A stretch of DNA of 64,000 bases from Nocardia albiluteola (GTDB lineage: Bacteria > Actinomycetota > Actinomycetes > Mycobacteriales > Mycobacteriaceae), in assembly GCF_018860155.1 (NCBI RefSeq), contig NZ_JAHKNI010000012.1, forward strand, positions 186,001 through 250,000, given 5' to 3'. The notes under the pieces were generated by a model. It did not search any database and was not told the DNA's origin. It saw only the letters and a list, made by a program, of their open reading frames with translations. Of the stretch, positions 24,401 through 33,372 are shown piece by piece. The stretch's first letter is position 1. Each line of letters begins with the position of its first letter. Made by a program: the position numbers and the translations under genes.

Positions 24401-25000
24401 TTATCCGAGCATCGACGCGAGCATGTCGGCCATGGCCGCTGTCATGACCGCCAGGCTGATGTGTACATCGAGGCTGTCGTGTCCGATCAACCCGGCGGTG
24501 GGGTGCGCCGGCTGGGCCCGATCCCATAGGCGGAACAGCCAGGCAAGGGTCGCGGCACCCAGGTAGGCGACGACCACCCAGGTGATCACCCGGGGCACGC
24601 CCGACGGCGCAGGCATCATCGCGGCCATATAGGTCATGGCGGCGGAATCGATGGTGGTCGCGATCCACCGCAGGCTCACCGTCCCTTCACGCTGTCGTAC
24701 AACGGTTATGACGATCAGCAGTGCCACGGTGAGCGCCGCGAACAACGTCGCCAGCCAGTGGTCCAGCAGGTGCTGCCGCATCGGATCCACGGCGTACATG
24801 GCGGCCATGGCCAGGCTCATCACCACGTGCGTGCCGTGCCACCATCGTCCCTGTCCGGGAGCCGCGGCGGCGTGCCGGACGTGCAACAGCGCCACCACCA
24901 GCAACGCGATGGTCCATAGCACGCGAACCCACCCGGGCAGCATGGACATGTCGGGGGCGGGGCCGGTCATCGGAGGCATATCGGGCGGCATCGTGTGCAT
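24401..25000 (-). CDS. DUF5134 membrane protein, Met/His-rich
   Basis: The ATG at 25000 follows GGGGAGACAG and gives 199 aa. About five to six membrane helices are visible, and His/Met residues are frequent ('MPPDMPPMTGPAPDMSM', 'LHVRHAA', 'HGTHVVMSLAMAAMYAVDPM', 'HDSLDVHISLAVMTAAMADM'), as in DUF5134 proteins found in actinobacterial copper and oxidase loci. Periplasmic or membrane copper handling is inferred. It is divergent from the CtaG gene with a 50-bp gap. Confidence 0.75.
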   Translation of the reverse strand: MHTMPPDMPPMTGPAPDMSMLPGWVRVLWTIALLVVALLHVRHAAAAPGQGRWWHGTHVVMSLAMAAMYAVDPMRQHLLDHWLATLFAALTVALLIVITVVRQREGTVSLRWIATTIDSAAMTYMAAMMPAPSGVPRVITWVVVAYLGAATLAWLFRLWDRAQPAHPTAGLIGHDSLDVHISLAVMTAAMADMLASMLG

Positions 25001-25050
25001 CTGTCTCCCCGGGAACTTTGGCGGTCTCCGGTCCGACTGTCCAGAGGTGA

Positions 25051-26142
25051 ATGCGGATGGCGCCACCAGAGCTCGGCGATCACCCTTACCCGCAGGGCGC
25101 AATCGTGTGCGCTGAGCAACTGCTGCATACCGCCACCCTGGCTGTGCCGATCGAAGGTCCGGCGCCGACGGTGACCGGTGCGCTGACCACTTGGACGTTC
25201 TCACCGGTCGCCGACATCCTCATCGCGGTCGCCGCGATGGGTTACGGCTGGATGGTGATGCGGGCGCACCGCCGCTCGGAGCACTGGCCCGTAATCCGCA
25301 TCGCGAGCTGGTATGCCGGACTGGCCTGTCTGGTGCTGGCCCTCGACAGCGCGCTGGCGACGTACTCTCATCGGTTGTTCACCATCCATATGGTGGTCCA
25401 CCTGCTGATGATCGCCGTCGTTCCCGCGCTGATGGTGTGGGGGCAGCCCATCCGGCTGCTGCATCTGACCGGCGGCCCACGCGCCCGCGCGATCATCGAC
25501 GCCGCCCGGCTGCGTTCGCCGTGGCGGTGGCTGATAGCGGCACGGTTCACGGTGCCGCTGTACGCGGCGGTGCTGGTGCTGACCCATCTGACCGGGTTCC
25601 AGCAGGCGATGCTCACCCATGCCTGGGTTCATACCGCCGAACTGCTCCTGTATCTGATCAGCGGTTATCTGCTGCTTCTCCCGCTCGTGGGTGGCGAGTT
25701 GACGACCGAGCCGGCGTGGCCGTACGGCTTGCGGCTGCTGGTGCTTGCGATCTGCGTCGGACCGGACACCCTCGTCGGGGTCACGCTGATGATGTCCTCG
25801 ACCGTCCTGGCACCCGCCTATGCGGCGTCGCGGGCATGGGGTCCGGGTGCACTGACCGACCAGAACACCGCCGGGGTGATCATGTGGCTGGGCGGGGATG
25901 GACTGATGGTGGTGCTGATGATCATCGTCGCGGGCCAGTGGGTCCGTGCCGGTGATCAGGCCCGTAGTTTCGGCCCGTGGCTCGATGGCATTCGCCAGCG
26001 CGCCCTCCTCGGCGAATCCACGTCCGGCGGCGACATCGACGCCGAGCAGGCAGCGCTGGACGCCTACAACACCCGGCTCGCACAGCTACACGGCCGGCGG
26101 CCTGTTCCCCGGCGCGATGACAAGGACGGCAACCCCGCATGA
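25051..26142 (+). CDS. ctaG: Cytochrome c oxidase assembly protein, CtaG/caa3 type
   Basis: ATG 25051 follows AGAGGTGA (ATG 25057 is also possible), 363 aa. It has about seven membrane segments. 'YSHRLFTIHMVVHLLMIAVV', 'TGFQQAMLTHAWVHTAELLL' and 'GDGLMVVLMIIVAGQWVRAG' carry the His/Met sites of the caa3_CtaG family, which helps insert copper into oxidase subunits. A charged C-terminal tail faces the cytoplasm. It is followed by the copper ATPase 42 bp later, probably in one operon. Confidence 0.88.
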   Translation: MRMAPPELGDHPYPQGAIVCAEQLLHTATLAVPIEGPAPTVTGALTTWTFSPVADILIAVAAMGYGWMVMRAHRRSEHWPVIRIASWYAGLACLVLALDSALATYSHRLFTIHMVVHLLMIAVVPALMVWGQPIRLLHLTGGPRARAIIDAARLRSPWRWLIAARFTVPLYAAVLVLTHLTGFQQAMLTHAWVHTAELLLYLISGYLLLLPLVGGELTTEPAWPYGLRLLVLAICVGPDTLVGVTLMMSSTVLAPAYAASRAWGPGALTDQNTAGVIMWLGGDGLMVVLMIIVAGQWVRAGDQARSFGPWLDGIRQRALLGESTSGGDIDAEQAALDAYNTRLAQLHGRRPVPRRDDKDGNPA

Positions 26143-26184
26143 GCACACGTAGATTCCCTCCGACGATTGCGAGCGAGTGACGGC

Positions 26185-28455
26185 ATGGCTTCACTGACCC
26201 AGACGCCCACCCCGAGTCCGGTCGCAGGGCCGCCACCCGCCTCCCGCGCGGTGGAGTTGCAGATCGGCGGGATGACGTGCGCCGCATGCGCGGCGCGAAT
26301 CGAGAAGCGGCTCAACAAGATCGACGGCGTGAGCGCGACGGTCAACTACGCCACCGAGAAGGCCACGGTGCAGGCGTGCGGCGAGCTCACGGTCGAGGAC
26401 CTGATCGGTCAGGTCGAGCGCGCCGGGTATCGGGCGGTACCGGTCGAGCAGCGCCCGGACGGCGATCCGGAATCGGGGCGAGTGCGGTATCTGTGGCGGC
26501 GGCTCGCGGTGGCGATGCTGCTCGGAGTGCCCGCCGGGGATCTGGCTTTCGTCATGGTGCTGGTGCCGCGGATGCGGTTCGAGGGCTGGCAGTGGCTGCT
26601 CTTGGCATTGTCGCTGCCGGTGGTGACCTGGTGCGCGTGGCCGTTCCACCGCAAAGCGTTCACCGGGCTGCGATACGGCGCGACGTCGATGGACACGCTC
26701 GTCTCGATCGGCATCATCGCCGCTTCGGGCTGGTCGCTGTACACGATCTTCGCGCACGGCTCGGCCGATCCGTCCGGGGGTGGGTGGGGAGCGCTGTTCA
26801 CTCCCGGCGGCTCGGTATACCTCGAAGTCGCGGCCGGGGTCACCATCTTCGTCCTGGGCGGGCGGCTGTTCGAGGCCAAGGCCAAGCACACCGCGGGCGG
26901 GGCGCTGCGGGCGCTGGCCGAACTCGGGGCGAAGGACGTCGCGGTCCTGGAGGACGACGGCGCCGAACAGCGTATCGACGTCCGCATGCTCCGAGTCGGA
27001 GACCGGTTCGTCGTTCGTCCCGGCGAGATCGTCGCGACCGACGGGGTCGTGGTCGAGGGCGGCAGCGCGGTGGACACCTCCGCGATGACCGGAGAAGCGA
27101 CGCCGATCGAGGTCATGGCCGGCGACGAGGTGATCGGCGGAACCGTGGTGCTGGCCGGGCGGCTGGTGGTGCGCGCCGACCGGGTCGGCGCGGATACGCA
27201 ACTGGCGCAACTGGTGCGGTTGGTCGAGCGGGCACAGCAGGACAAGGCGGGGATCCAGCGCCTCGCCGATCGGATCTCCGCGGTGTTCGTGCCGGTCGTC
27301 GTGGTGCTGGCGCTACTGACGCTGATCGGATGGCTGCTCGCGGGCGGCACGGCCGAACATGCCATCAGCGCCGGACTGGCGGTACTGATCATCGCGTGCC
27401 CGTGTGCGCTGGGCCTGGCCACCCCGACCGCCCTGCTGGTCGCGTCCGGACGCGGCGCGCAGCTGGGGGTATTCATCAAGGGACATCAGGCACTCGAGTC
27501 GGCGCGTGCGGTGGATACCGTGGTGCTGGACAAGACCGGTACGGTCACGCTCGGCCGAATGACGGTCGTCGCGGTGCATCCCGCTCCGGGGCGCACGCGC
27601 GCGGAATTGCTCCGTGCGGCCGGTGCGGTGGAGGACGCGTCGGAACATCTGGTCGGCCGAGCGATCGCGGCGCTGGCCCGGGCCGAACTCGGCTCGTTGC
27701 CAATGGTCACCGGCTTCACCGCCCTGGCCGGACTGGGCGCCCGCGGCGCCGTCGAGGGCCGCACGGTCCTGGTGGGATCCACGCGCTTGGCCGCGGACGC
27801 CGATGTCATCGTGCCCGCGGAGCTGGCCGCCGAGCGGAATGCCGAGCAGGAGCAGGGACGCACCACGGTGACCGTGGCGGTCGACGGTACCGCGATCGGT
27901 GTGCTGTCCCTCGCTGATGTCGTGAAACCCGGCGCGGCCGAAGCGATCGCACAGTTGCATCGGCTCGGCCTTGCCACGGTTCTGCTCACCGGGGACAACG
28001 CGGTGACCGCGCGGGCGGTCGCCGCGGAGATCGGCGTCGCCGAGGTCATCGCCGAGGTGATGCCGGCGGACAAGGAAGCGACCATCGCGCGACTGCAGGC
28101 CGACGGCCGGGTGGTGGCCATGGTCGGTGACGGCATCAACGACGCACCGGCCCTGGCGCGCGCCGATCTCGGCCTGGCGGTGGTCACCGGCACCGACATC
28201 GCCCTGGGAGCCTCCGACATCATCCTGGTCCGCGAGGAACTCGACGTGGTGCCCACCGCCGTACGGCTGGCGCGCGCCACCCTGTCGACCATTCGCGGGA
28301 ACTTCGTCTGGGCGTTCGGCTACAACATCGCCGCCATCCCGATCGCCGCCGCGGGATTGTTGAACCCCCTGATCGCCGCCGCGGCCATGGCGGTGTCGTC
28401 GCTGTTCGTCGTGACCAACAGCCTCCGGCTGCGCAAGCTGTCACCGAGTCGATGA
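26185..28455 (+). CDS. Copper-type P1B ATPase
   Basis: ATG 26185 gives 756 aa with one N-terminal HMA domain, 'GMTCAACAARIEKRL' (C32, C35). 'TGEATPIEV' is the actuator loop, 'CPCALGLATPTAL' (C405-C407) the membrane metal site for Cu(I), D449 in 'DKTGTVTLG' is phosphorylated, and 'GDGINDAPALARADLG' is the hinge. The usual His-Pro in the SEHP motif is His-Leu here (H488, L489). C-terminal 'GYNIAAIPIAAAGLLNPLIA' and 'MAVSSLFVVTNSLRL' carry the last two metal-site helices. It expels Cu(I) or supplies it to oxidases. The stop overlaps the next start. Confidence 0.95.
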   Translation: MASLTQTPTPSPVAGPPPASRAVELQIGGMTCAACAARIEKRLNKIDGVSATVNYATEKATVQACGELTVEDLIGQVERAGYRAVPVEQRPDGDPESGRVRYLWRRLAVAMLLGVPAGDLAFVMVLVPRMRFEGWQWLLLALSLPVVTWCAWPFHRKAFTGLRYGATSMDTLVSIGIIAASGWSLYTIFAHGSADPSGGGWGALFTPGGSVYLEVAAGVTIFVLGGRLFEAKAKHTAGGALRALAELGAKDVAVLEDDGAEQRIDVRMLRVGDRFVVRPGEIVATDGVVVEGGSAVDTSAMTGEATPIEVMAGDEVIGGTVVLAGRLVVRADRVGADTQLAQLVRLVERAQQDKAGIQRLADRISAVFVPVVVVLALLTLIGWLLAGGTAEHAISAGLAVLIIACPCALGLATPTALLVASGRGAQLGVFIKGHQALESARAVDTVVLDKTGTVTLGRMTVVAVHPAPGRTRAELLRAAGAVEDASEHLVGRAIAALARAELGSLPMVTGFTALAGLGARGAVEGRTVLVGSTRLAADADVIVPAELAAERNAEQEQGRTTVTVAVDGTAIGVLSLADVVKPGAAEAIAQLHRLGLATVLLTGDNAVTARAVAAEIGVAEVIAEVMPADKEATIARLQADGRVVAMVGDGINDAPALARADLGLAVVTGTDIALGASDIILVREELDVVPTAVRLARATLSTIRGNFVWAFGYNIAAIPIAAAGLLNPLIAAAAMAVSSLFVVTNSLRLRKLSPSR

Positions 28456-30416
28456 GCGCGGGCCGACTGGGGCGCTGGGCGGTACCGCTCGCTGCGATCG
28501 CCGCACCGGCGATCGTGATCGCGGTCGCGGTGACCGCTGGCAGCGCACCGTATTCCCTTCTCGGACTGGGTGATCCGGGGACCTTGGTACGAGTGGTCGC
28601 GCCGCTGCTGCGCCTGATCGCCGAGGCGTGTGCGGTGATCTGTGCCGGGGCGCTGACGTTCGCGGCATTCTTCGCCCCGGACGAGTCGGGCCGGCTCGCA
28701 CCCCACGGGTACGCCGCGGTGGTGAGTGCCGGACGGTGGGCGGTCGGCTGGGCGGCCGCGGCCGCGGCACTCGTCCCGGTGGAGGCAGCGGATCTGTCGG
28801 GCGTACCGCTGTCCGGACCACCGCTGCGGGCGCCGGTCAACGATCAGCTCGCGCTGTGGGCCACTCTCGAACAACCGATGGCCTGGCTCGTCACCGCGGT
28901 GCTGGCCGCCGCGGTAGCCGTCGCGTGCCGATGGGTATTGCGCTGGCAACCGACCGTGGTGGTGTGGGCAGTGTCGATCGTCGCGGTGCTGCCGCAGGCT
29001 GTCACCGGACACAGTGCCTCCGATGCCGGGCACGATCTTGCCGAGGCGGCACTGGTGATCCACGTTCCGGTCGCGGTGGCATGGATCGGGCTGCTGATCG
29101 CCCTGCTACGGCCGGCCTGGCGACGCGGTGTACCCGCGGAGGTGCTGCGTCGCCGCTACCAGCGGTTCGCGCTGGGAAGCTGGCTGGCGCTGGCCGGATC
29201 CGGACTCGTCGTCGCCGCGGTGCTGATACCGGCGGGGCGGCACCGCACCGGAGACTACCTCTGGTGGTTCCTGGTCAAGGTGGTCCTGGTCGCTGGGCTC
29301 GGAGTGATCGGAATATGGTTGCGGCGCAACCCGAATCATCGATCGGGCACCGCAAGAATGCTCGGATTGTGCGCCGGCGAGCTGGTCGTACTGTCCGCGA
29401 CCGCGGGTATCTCAGTCGGACTGACACACCTGACGCCCCCTGCAGATACCGGCCCCGTCGCCACCCCCGATCAAGCCTTTCTCGGATTCGACCTCCCGCA
29501 TCCACCGGGCGTGATGCGACTGCTGCTCGACTGGCGGTTCGATCCGCTATTGGGCACCCTCGCACTACTGCTGGCCGCGGTGTACCTGGCCGCGTCCTAT
29601 CGGGTCCGCCGCGGTGGCTGGCCGCGCGGGAGAACGGTCGCGTGGCTGACCGGATGTGCGGTCCTGCTCATCGCCACCTGCAGCGGAATCGCCCGCTATG
29701 CGGGCGCGATGTTCAGCTACCACATTGTCGCGCACATGCTCATCGGCATGCTCGCACCCGTCCTGCTCGCCCTCGGAGCACCCCTGACCCTCCTACGATC
29801 GGCAGGGGCTCGCGAGGGCTCGGGTCCCACGGAGTGGATCACCACGCTCGCCGAATCGCGCCTTATCCGGGCACTGACCCATCCGCTGTCGGCCACTGCG
29901 ATATTCGCAAGTGCGCCTTTTGTTCTCTATTGCACCGGACTGTTCGACGTGGCGGTACGTTTCCATTGGGCGCACCTGCTGATCGATGTGGTGTTCCTGA
30001 GCATCGGCTACCTGTTCGCCTGGACGGTCGTCGGACCCGACCCAGGCCCCCGCCCGATGCCGATGATCGCCCGCCTCGGCATGCTCCTGGCCGCCATGCC
30101 CGCGGACATCATCTTCGCCGCCACCCTGTTCGGCACTCATACCCTGATCGGCAACGGCCGCGCCAGCGGCAACATGTACTCCGCACTGCGCCTGCCGTGG
30201 GTGAGAGACCTGTTCGCCGATCAGCACGCCGCCGCGATCGCAGCCCTGCTCATCGGCGAGGCCGCCCTCCTGATCGCCACCGCCGCACTCGTATTCCGCT
30301 GGCGCTCCGATACCGAACAAGCCGGGGACGACGCCACCGACCCGTATCAGGCGCTCGCCAGCGCCCTGCGCTCCCACCAGGAGCACAGTCCGCAGCTCAG
30401 CTCCTCCACGAGATGA
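28452..30416 (+). CDS. CopD-CtaG fusion membrane protein
   Basis: A 654-aa protein whose ATG overlaps the ATPase stop (ATGA). The first half (to about residue 310) is CopD-like: 'TGHSASDAGHDLAEAALVIH', 'VAVAWIGLLIALL', 'FLVKVVLVAGLGVIGIWLRR'. The second half is a caa3_CtaG domain: 'ARYAGAMFSYHIVAHMLIGM', 'LFDVAVRFHWAHLLIDVVFL', 'GRASGNMYSALRLPW'. Such fusions are known in actinobacteria and combine copper import across the membrane with oxidase copper delivery. It ends the copper operon. Confidence 0.92.
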   Translation: MSAGRLGRWAVPLAAIAAPAIVIAVAVTAGSAPYSLLGLGDPGTLVRVVAPLLRLIAEACAVICAGALTFAAFFAPDESGRLAPHGYAAVVSAGRWAVGWAAAAAALVPVEAADLSGVPLSGPPLRAPVNDQLALWATLEQPMAWLVTAVLAAAVAVACRWVLRWQPTVVVWAVSIVAVLPQAVTGHSASDAGHDLAEAALVIHVPVAVAWIGLLIALLRPAWRRGVPAEVLRRRYQRFALGSWLALAGSGLVVAAVLIPAGRHRTGDYLWWFLVKVVLVAGLGVIGIWLRRNPNHRSGTARMLGLCAGELVVLSATAGISVGLTHLTPPADTGPVATPDQAFLGFDLPHPPGVMRLLLDWRFDPLLGTLALLLAAVYLAASYRVRRGGWPRGRTVAWLTGCAVLLIATCSGIARYAGAMFSYHIVAHMLIGMLAPVLLALGAPLTLLRSAGAREGSGPTEWITTLAESRLIRALTHPLSATAIFASAPFVLYCTGLFDVAVRFHWAHLLIDVVFLSIGYLFAWTVVGPDPGPRPMPMIARLGMLLAAMPADIIFAATLFGTHTLIGNGRASGNMYSALRLPWVRDLFADQHAAAIAALLIGEAALLIATAALVFRWRSDTEQAGDDATDPYQALASALRSHQEHSPQLSSSTR

Positions 30417-30455
30417 TGAAGAAGGACCCGCATTTCACCCAGCTGCCGAACAGCC

Positions 30456-30487
30456 CTGAAAGTGGCAGTCGAAGTCGCACTTTTCAG
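30456..30487 (+). terminator. Stem-loop after the copper operon
   Basis: CTGAAAGTG (30456-30464) pairs with CACTTTTCAG (30478-30487) with one bulged T and a 13-nt loop, 40 bp after the CopD-CtaG stop. Confidence 0.45.
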
Positions 30488-30531
30488 CACGTCAGACCCT
30501 ACTGAGCGGGGGAAATGCCGAGTCCTAGCTC

Positions 30532-30555
30532 AGCTCTTCTTCATCATGTCGTAGA
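30532..30555. repeat. Left copy of 24-bp direct repeat (displaced DUF3039 3' end, att-like)
   Basis: The 24 bp are identical to 34590-34613. On the minus strand they read as the last codons of DUF3039 (YDMMKKS then stop TGA). It is the expected scar of an element that integrated into the 3' end of that gene and displaced the original end. Confidence 0.75.
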
Positions 30556-30597
30556 ACCCCCATGACCAGCCCCGACCTGGCGATCTCGGGGTTCTAC
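30551..30597. repeat. 10-bp inverted repeat beside the att-like site
   Basis: GTAGAACCCC (30551-30560) and GGGGTTCTAC (30588-30597) are a perfect inverted pair, overlapping the end of the 24-bp repeat. It could be a recombinase-binding core or a hairpin. Confidence 0.5.
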
Positions 30598-30941
30598 CGA
30601 TCTTGACCTAGGAATTCATCGCCCCAATACATCCCAGCCGTTCCGGCCGTTGAACGCCGTGCCGTAGCTGGCCGCAAACCGCACTACGAGATTCCTTCCT
30701 GGTATGGATGGGAAGCCGGTCATTGCCGTGCGGGCACGACCGTGGACAAGAGTGTTAGTGGGAGAATTCGCACTTCTTGCTGCGGCAACGGTAAACCTTG
30801 ACGTCAACGTCAAAGCAAGACTGTCAGTGCTGCCACATCCGAACCAGCGCCGAGAACCTCCAACGGGAGACGGACACCCCGCGCGAGCTCCACTGGTCGT
30901 TTCCGGGGATCGGATCCCCCACCTCGACGGCCGACGCGAAG
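30598..30941. other. Non-coding gap with a MerR-type palindrome
   Basis: No frame here shows a family pattern. TTGACGTCAACGTCAA at 30798-30813 (arms TTGACGT / ACGTCAA) resembles MerR-family operators, but no MerR gene or target adjoins it. It may be the remnant of a deleted regulator/target pair. Confidence 0.5.
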
Positions 30942-31883
30942 CTACGGTGCCTGCGTGATGTCGCGGTCGAGGTGGACGTCCTCTTTCTGGTTGGCGGTGG
31001 GCGCGAATTGATTCCAGAGGGCGAGGAAGGCTGCGAGGACTCGGGAGTTGTTGTGGCGTTGCCAGATCAGCGCTTTCGTCAGGGTCAGGGGCGGGTCGAA
31101 GCCGCGGATGGTGAGGTCGGTCGCGTCGGCGGTGGACAGGTCGGATGCCGCGGTGATGGCGATGCCCAGGCCTTGGCGGGCGAGGGCGCGATGGAGCGCC
31201 GGATCGTTTGCCGCGCAGATGATTCGGGGAGACGCGGCGTGGCCGTCGAGGTAGCGCATGATATGCGGATGGACGCCGCTGGCCTCGTTGTAGGTAATGA
31301 CCTGGACGCCCGTCAGGTCGGATGCCGGTCTGCGGTCCCGGGCGGGCTGCCCGCCCTCCTCGCTCGGTCGTTCCATGGTGACAATCTCTTCGCGGTGGAC
31401 GACGCGGTGAGCGAGGTGGCTGGTCAACCCGTCGACCGGCAGCGCGATGACGGCGGTGTCCAGCCGGCGGTCGGTCACCTGGGAGCTGAGTTCGGCGCTG
31501 GTGCCGCCGCTCACCGTCAACGTCACGCCCGGATACGTGGTGGTGAACCGGCCGAGCACTCCGGCGACCGCGTCGGCATCGATTCCCTCGACAAGCCCCA
31601 ATTGCAGGGTCCCGGTGAGTCCGCCGGCGCGGTAGGCGAATTCATCCTTCGCCGCGGTGACGGCGGCGATCGCGACGCGGGCGTAGGGGAGCAGGACCTG
31701 TCCGGCGGTGGTGAGGTGGACCTGGCGGGGTAGGCGCTCGAACAGCGGTTCGCCGAGTTCGCGTTCCAGTCCCTGGATCTGCTGGCTCAGGGAGGGCTGG
31801 GCGACGTGGCAGCGTTCGGCGGCGCGCGTGAACGAGGCCTCCTCCGCCACGGCGATGAAGTATCCGAGCGATCTGATGTCCAC
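30942..31883 (-). CDS. LysR-family transcriptional regulator
   Basis: GTG 31883 gives 313 aa. The HTH is 'LGYFIAVAEEASFTRAAERC' and 'AQPSLSQQIQGLERELGEPL' followed by 'FERL', then a LysR substrate-binding domain. It is divergent from the MFS gene at 32002, and a LysR-like box (ATAGG/CCTAT) sits just upstream of its own start. Control of the MFS gene and itself is likely. It lies inside the 4-kb island bounded by the direct repeats. Confidence 0.92.
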   Translation of the reverse strand: MDIRSLGYFIAVAEEASFTRAAERCHVAQPSLSQQIQGLERELGEPLFERLPRQVHLTTAGQVLLPYARVAIAAVTAAKDEFAYRAGGLTGTLQLGLVEGIDADAVAGVLGRFTTTYPGVTLTVSGGTSAELSSQVTDRRLDTAVIALPVDGLTSHLAHRVVHREEIVTMERPSEEGGQPARDRRPASDLTGVQVITYNEASGVHPHIMRYLDGHAASPRIICAANDPALHRALARQGLGIAITAASDLSTADATDLTIRGFDPPLTLTKALIWQRHNNSRVLAAFLALWNQFAPTANQKEDVHLDRDITQAP

Positions 31884-31892
31884 CTCATCAGT

Positions 31893-31907
31893 ATAGGAAA
31901 ACCCTAT
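31893..31907. promoter_or_regulatory. LysR-type box
   Basis: ATAGG (31893-31897) and CCTAT (31903-31907) form an inverted repeat with a T-N11-A-like core, 9 bp upstream of the LysR start and about 95 bp upstream of the MFS start. Confidence 0.5.
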
Positions 31908-32001
31908 GTATGTCAGTGGAACTAGATCTTTGACCAATCTCCTCGGAGTTGTGAGAGTCGAAGACACGAGTAACTCGACAACCCATCGAAGGGGACCAGC
32001 G

Positions 32002-33210
32002 ATGTCTTCGGTAACGCAGCCGATGCCACCCACCGCCATCGGAGTGGAGCGTGCCCGCCCGCGGCAGATCGGACGCAAGGTGTTGCGGGCCATGGGCTTT
32101 CTGTCTTTCTACGACCGCTTCGCCACGGCGCCGATGATCCTGCTGATCGCGCTGCACGAGCGCGTAGGCTTCACCGCTGCCGCGGCGCTGGTGACGGTCT
32201 ACGCCTTCAGTTATGCGATCGGGCAACCTCTCTGGGGAGTTCTCAGCGACCGTGTAGGGCGGGGCCGGGTGATCCGGGTCGCTCTGCTCGGAATGCTCGT
32301 CTCCAGCCTCGCGACAGTCGTCTGCCCCGGCTTCCCACTGCTGCTGGTGAGCCGGGCCGTTTGTGGACTGTTCGTCGGTGCGCTCTTTCCGACCGTCCTC
32401 ACGCTGATCGGCGATCGATACGACGGCATCGAGCGGCTGCGTGAGGTGTCGGCGCTACAGACGTTCACGGCGTTGGGAACGACGCTGGCGACCCTGGCGG
32501 CCGGTGCGGTCGGGAGTTGGACCGACTGGCGCGTCCCGTTCGGCTCGACCGCGGTGGGCGCTGTGGTCATGTTGCTGTTGACCTGGCGCACAACCGAATC
32601 CGTGACGTCCGTCGATGTGGGTAGTCGATCGATTCGGTCGGCGTTCGGTCGCTGGCCGGTCCTGCTGTATTTCCTCGGCATCGTCGAGGGGGGTCTGTTG
32701 CTCGGCATCTTCACCTTCGTCGCCCCGGCCCTGCAGCATGCGGGTGCGTCCACGGCCACCGCGGGTGCGCTCGCGGCGACCTACGGACTGGGCATAGTCA
32801 CAGGGTCCTGGCTCATGCGGCGGGTTTCCTCACGGATGGACGTCTCCCGGCTGATCGCGATCGGCGGCGGCTTGCTGACCATCGCTTTCGTCATCGCCGG
32901 TGCCGGGGCGAAGTCCGTCATCGCCCTGACAGCGGCCGCCGTCGTCATCGGGCTGTCGAACTCGTTCCTGCATGGTTCCTTGCAGACTTGGGCGATCTCC
33001 GCCGCACCCGCGGCTCGCGCCACGGCCGTCTCGTTCTTCGTCGGCGCGGTCTTCCTGGGCAGCTCCATAGCTACCGCGATCGCGAGTCCCTTTGTGAGCC
33101 GGGGCGTTATCGGTACGATCTTCCTGACCTCGGCCGTGTTGACGGTGGCTCTCGCACTGGGCGCCGCGCTACTTCACGCCCGATGGGCAGCGCACAGTAC
33201 CCACGCGTAG
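32002..33210 (+). CDS. MFS transporter
   Basis: ATG 32002 follows AAGGGGACC and gives 402 aa with about 12 hydrophobic segments. 'GQPLWGVLSDRVGRGRVIRV' is the TM2-3 motif A loop, and 'LLVSRAVCGLFVGALFPTVL' is like TM4 of efflux-type MFS. LysR control is inferred from the divergent arrangement. The substrate is unknown. Confidence 0.9.
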   Translation: MSSVTQPMPPTAIGVERARPRQIGRKVLRAMGFLSFYDRFATAPMILLIALHERVGFTAAAALVTVYAFSYAIGQPLWGVLSDRVGRGRVIRVALLGMLVSSLATVVCPGFPLLLVSRAVCGLFVGALFPTVLTLIGDRYDGIERLREVSALQTFTALGTTLATLAAGAVGSWTDWRVPFGSTAVGAVVMLLLTWRTTESVTSVDVGSRSIRSAFGRWPVLLYFLGIVEGGLLLGIFTFVAPALQHAGASTATAGALAATYGLGIVTGSWLMRRVSSRMDVSRLIAIGGGLLTIAFVIAGAGAKSVIALTAAAVVIGLSNSFLHGSLQTWAISAAPAARATAVSFFVGAVFLGSSIATAIASPFVSRGVIGTIFLTSAVLTVALALGAALLHARWAAHSTHA

Positions 33211-33372
33211 GGGCTCAGCGGCTGAGATTTACCGATTGGCTCTACCGACTGGGTTCAGAACGAATGTCCGCCTTTGTAGCGCGCTGTGCTTGACTGCGGG
33301 CGCATTCTTCGACCATCGGCGGAACTCGCGCCGACAGGACGTTTCGGCCGACCGTGATGTAGAAGTCTCGGT

